From Bacteroidota bacterium (GTDB taxonomy: Bacteria > Bacteroidota > Bacteroidia > Flavobacteriales > Flavobacteriaceae), in assembly GCA_021793535.1 (NCBI GenBank), contig JAJYSO010000047.1, positions 1-8,814 of the forward strand: a DNA stretch of 8,814 nucleotides, in the 5' to 3' direction. The position numbers and the translations under genes were made by a program. The first letter of the stretch is position 1; every line of letters starts with the position of its first letter. Under the pieces are notes generated by a model, which worked only from the letters and a program-made list of their open reading frames with translations, had not been told where the DNA came from and made no database searches. Shown here in pieces: positions 1 to 7,368 of the stretch.

Positions 1-244
1 CTCCCCAAGTAATGATAGCATATGGGGAAACAAGTTGATAAGATACTTTGTGTAGTCCATCCTCACATAGGGCTAGTCCCCTACCTGCCCATAAACTAAA
101 AAATTTGTGGGTTTTTACCCTCCATCCTATAAATAAGCCGATTCTACTCTTGTATGGCTAGCTTCCTTTTAGGTAAAAAAGAAAGAGGCACCCACATGTA
201 CACACATCCGCACCTCTTTCCTATTGCTTAATTTGGGAGCGATA
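1..244. other. Left-edge intergenic region, no supported gene
   Basis: No recognisable gene lies here. Two frames are open to the left edge. On the minus strand an ATG at 58-60 starts 20 codons without a stop (begins MDYTKYLINL), which could be the 5' end of a leftward gene. On the plus strand a frame runs from base 2 to a TAG at 53-55, which could be a gene tail. Neither has a recognisable family signature, and no perfect TAnnTTTG promoter element precedes the minus-strand ATG. Small structures are visible: an 8-bp direct repeat TCCATCCT at 56-63 and 121-128, and a short hairpin GGGT-TTTT-ACCC at 109-120. The terminator at 175-220 is listed separately. The rest is featureless AT-rich sequence. 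Confidence 0.5.
175..220 (-). terminator. Rho-independent terminator of the metalloprotease gene
   Basis: A perfect 8-bp inverted repeat, GAAAGAGG at 181-188 and CCTCTTTC at 213-220, lies 25 bases past the metalloprotease stop codon. Read on the minus strand, the second arm is followed at once by six T (bases 180-175), as expected for an intrinsic terminator. The 24-nt loop is longer than usual, which lowers confidence. There is no T-tract on the plus-strand side, so it should act only leftward. Confidence 0.6.
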
Positions 245-2680
245 CTATTTTTCTTCTTGCCCTAACCAGTTATAACTTTCATCTATAGGTTGCCCATCTG
301 GTGGTGTCAAGTATTTTTCTTTTTTGAACTCTTGTGGATTTTCATGATAGCGCTTGAGCATATCCTGAACAAGCAAATTCAAGCCATCCTTCCCTTGATT
401 TAACGAAGTGATCTCCTGAATAGCTTCTAAAACATTCAGTTTGGCCTCTGTCGAGAGGTTTTCTTGTGTTAAACCAAGTAACTTTGCAAGATACATGGTA
501 GCTGTTACCCTTCTAATTTGCCCCTTATAGCTGTCGTCATTCAAATCCTTTGCTTTCCATAGAGTTTGCGTTGTCTTTTGCAATACATCATCCAAGGAAG
601 GAAGGTCGGACTGAAACACATGCTGATTAGCCAACCTAGACACACGCTCAGGGTTCAATAACAAACTAAAGGTAAGTTGAGCAGAAGCTTCCGCTGGCCC
701 AAGTGGATCAAAGCTCATCCCGGTATGCCGTTTAAAGGTTTCTGCAGGATCAGGATTATAACGGTAGGCTCTCGGAGGAATCAGCTCGAGTACATGCTCT
801 GGAAGCGCTAAAAAGTCAGGGTCTAAAGTTTGCAACAATTCATCCAATGCTCGGTTTTGTTCTTTGGCCGGAACAAGGGTATAAACCGGTAATTTATCAC
901 CTTTCACCCCAAAGCGATAATAAGCGCCACCCAATGATTTTGCAACGGCTTCGGTCATAAATCGATGATACATATAGGTAGGGACCAAAACTTCTTCCAG
1001 ATTAGCAAAAGGAGTACCTTTTGGAATGCGTTTTGCATCAAAATTACTCAAGGCTATTTTGCGTACTTCCAATACGTGTTGGAACTCATCGTGATCATTG
1101 GAACCATTATCCCAAAGATGAGTTTTGGGGTGAACCGATCCCAAGGGTCGAGCGTCTTTATCTGTTAGAAACTCAAAACCATTGTCAACAGCTGTATCGA
1201 CAATTTTATCCAATTCGGCTTTTTCATCTACCCCATTTGAGAATTCCCTATAGCCCCAGTTAATCGCAATCTTATCAAACTCTCCAATTCCTTTAGCATA
1301 AGCATCGGACAAGTCCAACTTTCCATTGTCAATATTCACTTTGGGCGCCGGATAATCCATAACAGAGGCACGGTCGTGTATACTGGCAATAAAATTATGA
1401 GCTAGCCCTAAAGTATGCCCTAATTCATGCGCAGAAAGCTGGTTGATTCGACTAAGAGCCATCTCTTTGAGTTTGGCAGAACCTTCACCTGAATCAAAAT
1501 CGCCTATTAACCCTTGAGCAATCAAGTAGTCTTGTCGCACCCGGCGAGAATCCAAGGTCACTTCTCCTTTTAAAATTTCACCTGTTCGAGGATCTACAAT
1601 ACTCGATCCGTAAGACCAACCTCTGGTACTACGATGTACCCATTGGACCACATTGTAGCGTATATCACTCGGATCCGCATCAGCAGGAAGAACCTTTACT
1701 TGAAAGGCATTTTTAAAACCTGCCGCCTCAAAAGCTTCATTCCACCATTTTGCCCCTTCCATCAATGCATTCTTAATAAGCTCTGGAGCACCGTTATCGA
1801 TATAATATACAATGGGCTTTACCGGCTCACTAAGCGCTTGCTCCGGGTGTTTTTTTATCAACCGATGACGATTGATTAATTTTGTGGTCATGGGTTGGTC
1901 TATTGCTGCTGAGTAGTCATCATACTCTACCCCAAAATAACCGATTCTCGGATCAAACTCTCGTACTTGATAGCCATCATCGGGAAGTTCCACGAAAGAA
2001 AAATGCTGATGTAATGTAACGTATTGTGGCGTGGGGACTACTTTATAAAGCGATGGTCCAGGATTATTACCCACCAACGTTATTATAGACTCAAATTCCG
2101 TGTTCTTAGGAAAGGATTTGGTATTCTCAAAATAAAGACCTGAACGTGTTTTATCAAAGGTAAAATCACCCTGTCTCGCTCGTTTCACAGCTTGAGCAGC
2201 TCCCTCATCCCTTATCAAAAAGGGGGTCAAATCAATCAGATATTTACCGTTTTTAACCGCAAGAATATCAAATCCAAACAAGGCAGAAGAAGCAAAGGAC
2301 TCCTCTACAGCCAGTTTTTCAAGAGCATTGTCACTAGAGGCCCTATAGGCCAGGTTTTTTTGAAGTAGTAAAAGCTTATTTCCAGCTTTCTTAAACTTGA
2401 CCACTTTACCTGAGTTTCCCAGTCGTCCTCTATCCAACCCCACATCATTTGCCCCCACTCCTCTGGAGAAAACGGAATAGTATAAAAATTCTTGATCAAT
2501 CTTGTCAACCTCCAATAAGATCTTTCCTTCCTCTTGATTTTCATAATAGGTAAAGAAGCCTTCTACTTTTTTGGTGTTTTTCAATTGGGCGTCAAAGTCT
2601 TTATTTTGAGAATAAACAGCAGTTATTCCCAAAAAAAAGAGAAAGACGCTCTGTAAAATAGTTTTACGAGCTGTTTTCAT
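245..2680 (-). CDS. Secreted zinc-dependent metalloprotease (DUF5117/DUF4953-type, metzincin-like)
   Basis: The product is 811 residues and is predicted to be an exported zinc endopeptidase. A signal peptide is clear: MKTARK, a hydrophobic stretch to about residue 20, and likely cleavage near AVYSQ (about 24-25). Residues ~30-70 resemble the small DUF5118 segment, ~90-280 the DUF5117 region, and ~400-720 the DUF4953 catalytic region. The zinc site is the long metzincin form HExxHxxGxxH: H418, E419 (catalytic base), H422 and H428 in AHELGHTLGLAHNF. A matching Met-turn, SVMDYP, has M441. Length and domain order look complete. There is no C-terminal sorting domain, so the enzyme is probably periplasmic or released. 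Substrate is unknown for the family. The start is fixed by the signal peptide. Upstream, a near-consensus -7 element (TATCTTTA on the minus strand, 2702-2709) is a weak promoter candidate. The gene is followed by a terminator at 175-220. The 259-bp gap from the next upstream gene suggests its own transcript. Confidence 0.92.
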   Translation of the reverse strand: MKTARKTILQSVFLFFLGITAVYSQNKDFDAQLKNTKKVEGFFTYYENQEEGKILLEVDKIDQEFLYYSVFSRGVGANDVGLDRGRLGNSGKVVKFKKAGNKLLLLQKNLAYRASSDNALEKLAVEESFASSALFGFDILAVKNGKYLIDLTPFLIRDEGAAQAVKRARQGDFTFDKTRSGLYFENTKSFPKNTEFESIITLVGNNPGPSLYKVVPTPQYVTLHQHFSFVELPDDGYQVREFDPRIGYFGVEYDDYSAAIDQPMTTKLINRHRLIKKHPEQALSEPVKPIVYYIDNGAPELIKNALMEGAKWWNEAFEAAGFKNAFQVKVLPADADPSDIRYNVVQWVHRSTRGWSYGSSIVDPRTGEILKGEVTLDSRRVRQDYLIAQGLIGDFDSGEGSAKLKEMALSRINQLSAHELGHTLGLAHNFIASIHDRASVMDYPAPKVNIDNGKLDLSDAYAKGIGEFDKIAINWGYREFSNGVDEKAELDKIVDTAVDNGFEFLTDKDARPLGSVHPKTHLWDNGSNDHDEFQHVLEVRKIALSNFDAKRIPKGTPFANLEEVLVPTYMYHRFMTEAVAKSLGGAYYRFGVKGDKLPVYTLVPAKEQNRALDELLQTLDPDFLALPEHVLELIPPRAYRYNPDPAETFKRHTGMSFDPLGPAEASAQLTFSLLLNPERVSRLANQHVFQSDLPSLDDVLQKTTQTLWKAKDLNDDSYKGQIRRVTATMYLAKLLGLTQENLSTEAKLNVLEAIQEITSLNQGKDGLNLLVQDMLKRYHENPQEFKKEKYLTPPDGQPIDESYNWLGQEEK

Positions 2681-2939
2681 AAGTGTTATAATTTTGAAGT
2701 TTAAAGATAGATAAATTTCTTAACGTAAACGAAATATTATCTTAATTCCCCGGAAGAAAGGAGTGTTATTTCCTAATTAAATTGTCTTATACTTGAATAA
2801 CAAACGGCAAACGTTTTCTTTCCTTTTTAAAAGGATATAACCATGAAGAGCTTGTGGCAATAAGGAGAAAAGGCTCAGATTATAGGAGGGCAGATATCGT
2901 GTACGACTGAAATTCAATCTTTTTTAAGCCTCGCATAAT
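2681..2939. other. Intergenic spacer between lipoprotein and metalloprotease genes
   Basis: This 259-bp AT-rich spacer separates two leftward genes. I see no ORF worth calling. A 15-base near-palindrome TCCTTTT-T-AAAAGGA at 2821-2835 cannot fold tightly at its centre and has no T-tract, so it is not a convincing terminator. An 8-bp palindrome AAACGTTT lies at 2809-2816. The best promoter candidate for the metalloprotease is TATCTTTA on the minus strand (2702-2709, seven of eight matches to TAnnTTTG). Confidence 0.4.
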
Positions 2940-4373
2940 TCATTGCTTAGATAGTCTGATCAACTCCTCTTCTAAGTTATAATCACCTAAGCTGAGGCTA
3001 TTGTTTACAATTTCTCCAGAGGGTTTGACAAAAACCAATTTATTGAGATAATTTCGATAAAAAGGTCTTTCCTCAGGAGGGCAAATCAATTGGAATTCAG
3101 TACGTAAATTATATCCAAATTCCTTAAGTGATTGCTCCCATTGTTCAATATGGTCACTGTCAATATTCACCCCTACAAAATTTATATATGGCAAACGTTC
3201 TTGCAGTTGCGCAATGATCTGGTGTTGACGTTGATGATGAGAACTGTAAAATAGAGACCAATAGAAAAAGACTGTAGGTTTGGTTAAAACGGTTTCAATC
3301 TCTACGTTATCTCCCCTATAAGGAGCCAATAACAAATGACTGACATTCCCTATAAATTGTCGTTTCTGTACTTCCGAGAGAAGAACAATATCCTGAAGTT
3401 CAGTCGAGTTATAATTTTCTACGTTTTTCAAAAAATACACTATGGAATTCACTTCATCTTCCGCCCTAGATTGGACAATTAAACGCGCTCCATATCGGGT
3501 CAAGAATAAAGACCTCAAGCTCTTAAGTGTAAATAAGGAATCAGAAATAGTCAATCTTCGCCTTAAATTATCTTTCGAATTCAGATCAAAGCAATTCCCC
3601 GGCTTGTTCTCGGAAAAACAGTCTTCTATAGTGATGTTCCGTAGATAATCATCTAAAAAATACTGGTAGGTGTAATAAGTTTGTAGTACTTCGTGGTTTA
3701 AATTCACTGTTTTGCGATACGCCAGAAAATCCGATGGTAAACTCTCTTTCACTGGAGGGCGAAATCGGGTAATGATAAAGAGATAGCGCTCAAACAAATC
3801 GTACCGTCCAAAATCGATCAAAGTTTGGGCAATATCATAAAATTCATTCGACACTTTTCCTTCATCCGATAAATTTTGAAGCCTCGCCTGTTGATTTTCT
3901 GAAATGGAATCCGCTTTGGCTTTAAACGTGGAGGCGTCCAAAGCTGAGTATTGTAGCAGCTTTTTTCCGTTTTCACGATTCTCGTTAAAAAGTGCCATTA
4001 AAAAATTATTCTTTGCTGCACCTGCCCCCGAATACATTAACGAATTGTCAAAATCCTTGGTATTTAAACGAAATTGTAGACTATCGCCCGGTTCAACATA
4101 AAACATTTGTGTTTCGTAATGCGTGTTGTAATTGTGCCTAAAGGTGTAAAAACCAGGTCTGGATTTATCAAAATAATAAAAAAATTGATTGTTACCATCC
4201 AGCGGAACCGAATCGACCACAACATTATTTTTTAAAATGGTAATATAGTCTGTTTGCGGGTTGACAATCTCTCCCATCACCGAAGCCGAAAAAAGATCTC
4301 TTGCTTCGTTGCAAGCCTGAAAACTCAGGGCAACACTCACCATACAAATCAAGGAAAATCTTATTCGTCTCAT
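2940..4373 (-). CDS. TlpA-like lipoprotein with a cysteine-less thioredoxin fold
   Basis: From the ATG at 4373 the product has 477 residues; the frame is open to an earlier ATG at 4418 (492 residues). The 4373 start gives a compact lipoprotein signal: MRRIRF, a hydrophobic core, then a loose lipobox SFQAC with the lipidated Cys at 21. It is also preceded by an A-rich stretch, as is usual in Bacteroidota. In the 492-residue numbering, ~47-130 looks like the DUF4369-type beta domain that precedes TlpA-like thioredoxins, ~135-360 is a helical middle region, and ~375-492 is a thioredoxin-like fold (PTVFFYW strand, FVGVNID strand, KLVFVKPSGEI hairpin). The WCxxC motif is absent: after W387 comes SLFYSSHH with no Cys. 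The cis-Pro position before the third strand is also lost (NKLVF). So it is probably not a thiol oxidoreductase and may act as a binding or scaffold protein in the envelope. C266 and C276 could form a disulfide. The exact role is unknown. Confidence 0.82.
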   Translation of the reverse strand: MRRIRFSLICMVSVALSFQACNEARDLFSASVMGEIVNPQTDYITILKNNVVVDSVPLDGNNQFFYYFDKSRPGFYTFRHNYNTHYETQMFYVEPGDSLQFRLNTKDFDNSLMYSGAGAAKNNFLMALFNENRENGKKLLQYSALDASTFKAKADSISENQQARLQNLSDEGKVSNEFYDIAQTLIDFGRYDLFERYLFIITRFRPPVKESLPSDFLAYRKTVNLNHEVLQTYYTYQYFLDDYLRNITIEDCFSENKPGNCFDLNSKDNLRRRLTISDSLFTLKSLRSLFLTRYGARLIVQSRAEDEVNSIVYFLKNVENYNSTELQDIVLLSEVQKRQFIGNVSHLLLAPYRGDNVEIETVLTKPTVFFYWSLFYSSHHQRQHQIIAQLQERLPYINFVGVNIDSDHIEQWEQSLKEFGYNLRTEFQLICPPEERPFYRNYLNKLVFVKPSGEIVNNSLSLGDYNLEEELIRLSKQ

Positions 4374-4434
4374 ATTTTTTACCCTAAAACAAGTGCTAAT
4401 GTTTTTTCTATAGGCCATCTTCTTGCGTGGTGTC

Positions 4435-4442
4435 CAAAGATA
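4435..4442 (-). promoter_or_regulatory. -7 promoter element of the lipoprotein gene
   Basis: The minus strand reads TATCTTTG, a perfect match to the Bacteroidota -7 consensus TAnnTTTG. It lies 16 bases before the ATG at 4418 and 61 before the ATG at 4373. No good -33 TTG sits 17-23 bases further upstream; that space is taken by the palindrome at 4453-4468. The short distance to 4418 is the one argument for the longer start. Confidence 0.5.
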
Positions 4443-4452
4443 ATTGTCATAA

Positions 4453-4468
4453 TAACAATATATTGTTA
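4453..4468. promoter_or_regulatory. 16-bp perfect palindrome, candidate operator
   Basis: TAACAATATATTGTTA is a perfect 16-bp inverted repeat with no spacer. It sits 10 bases upstream of the lipoprotein gene's -7 element, covering the place where the -33 element should be. That position fits an operator for a dimeric regulator. AT-rich DNA produces such palindromes by chance now and then, so the regulatory role is an inference from position. Confidence 0.35.
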
Positions 4469-4556
4469 ATCACACGTTAAAAAGCACCTCTCCATGCGAT
4501 GATCACTGCGCGTATATTTGAAGATTTTCGAGAGTATACGAATTTTATAAAAAGTC

Positions 4557-4585
4557 CTTGGATCCAATATAATTATCTATTTTTG
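4557..4585 (+). promoter_or_regulatory. Promoter of the YbiT-type ABC-F gene
   Basis: A TTG at 4558-4560 is followed after exactly 17 bases by TATTTTTG (4578-4585), matching the flavobacterial form TTG-N17-23-TAnnTTTG. The start codon at 4603 is 17 bases past the -7 element, so the leader would be only about 10 nt and has no Shine-Dalgarno site. A second TAnnTTTG match (TATATTTG, 4513-4520) lacks a -33 partner. Confidence 0.6.
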
Positions 4586-4602
4586 CACAAAATTTATTCG
4601 GT

Positions 4603-6231
4603 ATGTTATCAGTTTCAAACCTTTCTGTACAATTTGGGAAACGCGTATTATTCGACGATGTGAACATTTCCTTCACAGCAGATAATTGCTATGGGATTAT
4701 AGGGGCAAATGGTGCCGGCAAATCTACCTTTCTCAAGATATTAGCCGGAGAACAAGAACCCACTTCAGGACAGGTTATCTTAGAAGCTGGAAAACGAATG
4801 TCCGTACTCGAACAAAACCATAATTTATACGACGAGTATCCCGTTTTAGAAACCGTTTTAAGAGGAAATAAACCTCTTTTTGAAATCAAATTGGAAATCG
4901 ATGCACTGTATGCAGATTACTCTGATAAAAATGCCGAACGCATTGGAGAATTGCAAACTACTTTTGAAGAAATGGACGGGTGGAATGCAGACAGTGATGC
5001 TGCTGCCCTACTCTCCAATCTAGGTATCAAAGAGAGTTTCCATCACGAGCTCATGAAAAATCTAGACGGAAAACAAAAGGTACGTGTGCTACTGGCTCAA
5101 GCACTGTTTGGAAACCCCGATGTACTGATTATGGATGAGCCGACTAATGACTTGGATTATGATACCATCTCTTGGCTAGAGAATTTTTTGGCAAACTACA
5201 AAAATACAGTTATTGTCGTCTCGCATGACCGGCACTTTTTGGATTCGGTCTGTACACACATTTCTGACATCGATTTTGGAAAAATCACTCATTATAGTGG
5301 AAACTATACCTTTTGGTATGAATCCTCACAACTGGCCGCCCGTCAACGAGCACAACAAAACAAAAAAGCAGAAGAAAAAAAGCAAGAGCTCGAAGCATTC
5401 ATTCGTCGTTTTAGCGCCAACGTAGCCAAATCAAAACAAGCTACTTCACGAAAAAAGATGATTGAAAAATTAAATATTAATGACATTCGTCCTTCCAGCA
5501 GACGCTATCCTGCCATCATATTTCAGCAGGAAAGGGAAGCCGGAGACCAAATCCTAAATATTGAAAATCTATCGGCAAGCCTTGATGGAGAAATACTGTT
5601 CACTAAACTTAATCTCAATCTCAAAAAGGATGACAAAGTAGTGGTCTACTCCAGAGATTCCAGAGCGACCACAGCATTTTATCAGATCATCAATGGAGAG
5701 ATAGAACCTGACGAAGGAAAGTATGAATGGGGAGTAACCACTTCACAATCCTACCTCCCGGTGGACAATGCTGCTTATTTTGAGGAAAAAGATTTAAATT
5801 TGGTAGATTGGTTGAGACAATACGCCAAAACACAGGAAGAACGTGAGGAAGTATACATTCGAGGGTTCCTAGGAAAAATGCTATTTAGCGGCGAAGAGGC
5901 GCTAAAATCCTCTGAAGTACTCTCAGGAGGGGAAAAAGTAAGATGCATGATCAGTCGCATGATGTTTCAACGTGCTAATGTATTAATGCTAGATGACCCT
6001 ACCAACCATCTGGACTTGGAGTCTATCACCGCTTTCAACAATGCCTTAAAGAATTTTAAAGGAGCAATTTTACTGACTTCACATGATCATGAATTTGTAC
6101 AGAGTTTGGCCAACCGCGTGGTGGAGTTAACACCAAACGGTGTGATTGACCGCTATCTTACCTTTGAGGAATATATGGAAGATCCAAAAATCAAAGTACT
6201 TCGGGAAGAGTTATATTCCACCAACTCTTAA
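4603..6231 (+). CDS. ybiT: YbiT-type ABC-F family ATPase
   Basis: The 542-residue cytoplasmic protein has two ABC ATPase domains, no membrane segments, and a charged linker, the ABC-F layout. These proteins bind the ribosomal E site and act on translation. The linker segment RRFSANVAKSKQATSR (268-283) and the NBD2 motifs match what I recall of E. coli YbiT closely, and length is similar (about 530). NBD1: Walker A GANGAGKST (34-42, K40), Q-loop Q71, Walker B VLIMDE (D178, E179), switch H208; but its signature is LDGKQ (154-158) instead of LSGGQ. NBD2: intact signature LSGGE (440-444) and H494; but the Walker A position reads SRDSRATTA (350-358) with no Gly-rich loop or Lys, the Q-loop Gln appears replaced (V387), and the catalytic Glu is Asp (D465 in LMLDDPTNHLD). 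So only one composite ATP site looks functional. The promoter at 4557-4585 supports the start. It converges with the CoA-transferase gene 18 bp away. Confidence 0.9.
   Translation: MLSVSNLSVQFGKRVLFDDVNISFTADNCYGIIGANGAGKSTFLKILAGEQEPTSGQVILEAGKRMSVLEQNHNLYDEYPVLETVLRGNKPLFEIKLEIDALYADYSDKNAERIGELQTTFEEMDGWNADSDAAALLSNLGIKESFHHELMKNLDGKQKVRVLLAQALFGNPDVLIMDEPTNDLDYDTISWLENFLANYKNTVIVVSHDRHFLDSVCTHISDIDFGKITHYSGNYTFWYESSQLAARQRAQQNKKAEEKKQELEAFIRRFSANVAKSKQATSRKKMIEKLNINDIRPSSRRYPAIIFQQEREAGDQILNIENLSASLDGEILFTKLNLNLKKDDKVVVYSRDSRATTAFYQIINGEIEPDEGKYEWGVTTSQSYLPVDNAAYFEEKDLNLVDWLRQYAKTQEEREEVYIRGFLGKMLFSGEEALKSSEVLSGGEKVRCMISRMMFQRANVLMLDDPTNHLDLESITAFNNALKNFKGAILLTSHDHEFVQSLANRVVELTPNGVIDRYLTFEEYMEDPKIKVLREELYSTNS
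6206..6229. other. Inverted repeat at the convergent gene junction
   Basis: AAGAGTT (6206-6212) and AACTCTT (6223-6229) form a 7-bp stem with a 10-nt loop across the last codons of the ABC-F gene, touching its TAA stop. Neither side has a real T-tract, so it is not a classic terminator, though it could pause or protect both convergent transcripts. The 18-bp gap 6232-6249 holds no other structure. A second hairpin, TTGTCTT-TTG-AAGACAA (6271-6287), lies inside the end of the CoA-transferase gene. Confidence 0.3.
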
Positions 6232-6249
6232 CCTTTAGCTTTATCCGAA

Positions 6250-7347
6250 TCAATTTTTCGAAGAATCGTTTTGTCTTTTGAAGACAACTGAAGCTATTCG
6301 CTTTGTTTGTTTTCCATTGATAGACTCTTCCATTATCAACTGTTGGGCTCTGGGCTCTTCAAAAACGGCCCGTAAATTCTTGACTTCTCCACAGGGAATA
6401 TTTCTCCTTTGCATCTCAGCAAGCAGTTCTTTTGCGGTAAAGTCCCGAACACGTGGTTTTAAATTTTGGTATAAATCTTCCCTGTTTTCAACACGAGATT
6501 GAACAGTTTGATAGGCCGGATTTTGCAACAACGCCGATAGGCCTAAAAAAGCACATAACTTTTCAAAGTGGACATTACTGCCAACGGCAAAAGTGAGTGT
6601 CTTATGATCCGCAGTCATAAACAATTCTCCATAAGGAGCAATATTAGGATGTAGAGAGCCTATCCGTTGGGGAATGAAACCGGTCATTAAAAAATTAGAG
6701 GCTTGGTTCACCAAAGAACTCACAGCAGCATCATAGAGAGATACAGTTATAGTAGAGCCTTTATAATCCTGGCTTTTAGACTGTCTTAAAAGTTCGATCA
6801 ACAGCCCTTCTTTTAAGTGGTGAGCAGCCAATACGTCAATCAAGGCAACCGGCATTTTAACCGGACCGCTTTCAGGAGTACCGTTCATCGACATAAATCC
6901 AGTTTCTGCTTGTAAAATAAGATCATAAGCCACACGATCACTATCTGCTCCAAAACCGTTAATTTTACCTATAATCAATTTTGGATTGGTCTCATGTAAT
7001 TGGTCATCAGAAAGGTTTAGCTTTTCCTGCAACCCTTTTTTGAAATTCATCAATACAAGATCTGTCTCCTTAAGAATATGTTTTAATTGCACGAGCCCAC
7101 TCTCCTTTTGGTAATCTATTTTCAAATACTTCTTTCCATAATTAATGCTGGAAAAATATGCTGATAATTCGTCATCTTTTTGCTCTTGCGGCAATTTCCA
7201 TGATCGGGTAATATCCGGATGATTGGGGTTTTCTATTTTGAGAACTTGAGCTCCTAACTCTGCAAAAAAACTGCCTACAGAAGGTCCAGCCAGTACTGAA
7301 GAAAGATCAACGATCTTTAAGTCTCTAAAAAGCTTATCTGTTTTCAT
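6250..7347 (-). CDS. Family III CoA-transferase (CaiB/BaiF)
   Basis: This 365-residue cytoplasmic enzyme should move CoA between a carboxylic acid and an acyl-CoA through an aspartyl-CoA intermediate. Seen in order: the N-terminal CoA-fold start LKIVDLSSVLAGPSVGSFF (10-28) with LGAQVLKIE (31-39); the linker NPKLIIGKINGFG (121-133); the catalytic Asp, D142 in YDLILQAETGF; the swap-domain stretch TGFIPQRIGSLHPNIAPYG (222-240); and the C-terminal IPCGEVKNLRAVFEEPRAQ (317-335). It is about 30-40 residues shorter than many members because little follows that last motif; the usual Pro-rich tail is missing. The substrate cannot be read from sequence; a racemase (AMACR-like) role is possible since both share this fold. 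The start lies 21 bp downstream of the thioredoxin stop, so the two genes are probably co-transcribed with thioredoxin first. Confidence 0.88.
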   Translation of the reverse strand: MKTDKLFRDLKIVDLSSVLAGPSVGSFFAELGAQVLKIENPNHPDITRSWKLPQEQKDDELSAYFSSINYGKKYLKIDYQKESGLVQLKHILKETDLVLMNFKKGLQEKLNLSDDQLHETNPKLIIGKINGFGADSDRVAYDLILQAETGFMSMNGTPESGPVKMPVALIDVLAAHHLKEGLLIELLRQSKSQDYKGSTITVSLYDAAVSSLVNQASNFLMTGFIPQRIGSLHPNIAPYGELFMTADHKTLTFAVGSNVHFEKLCAFLGLSALLQNPAYQTVQSRVENREDLYQNLKPRVRDFTAKELLAEMQRRNIPCGEVKNLRAVFEEPRAQQLIMEESINGKQTKRIASVVFKRQNDSSKN

Positions 7348-7368
7348 CTATTGAAGTTGTCCTATATA

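Noticed and set aside
965..1879. Several plus-strand open frames of 67-81 codons inside the metalloprotease gene
   Set aside because: They are antisense shadows of a well-supported protease; their translations show no family motifs.
2821..2835. Near-palindrome TCCTTTTTAAAAGGA as a terminator for the lipoprotein gene
   Set aside because: It lies over 100 bases past the stop, cannot form a stable loop, and has no T-tract.
5213..5960. Short open frames on both strands within the YbiT-type gene
   Set aside because: Overlap a full-length ABC-F frame with intact motifs; no independent start context or homology.
4603..6231. Antibiotic-resistance (ribosome-protection) ABC-F
   Set aside because: The linker motifs and length match housekeeping YbiT, and there is no long resistance-type interdomain tip or leader peptide attenuator.
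6250..6330. Frameshifted, truncated C-terminus of the CoA-transferase
   Set aside because: The last core motif is complete and the remaining tail reads smoothly to a stop just before the neighbouring gene; a naturally short tail is simpler.
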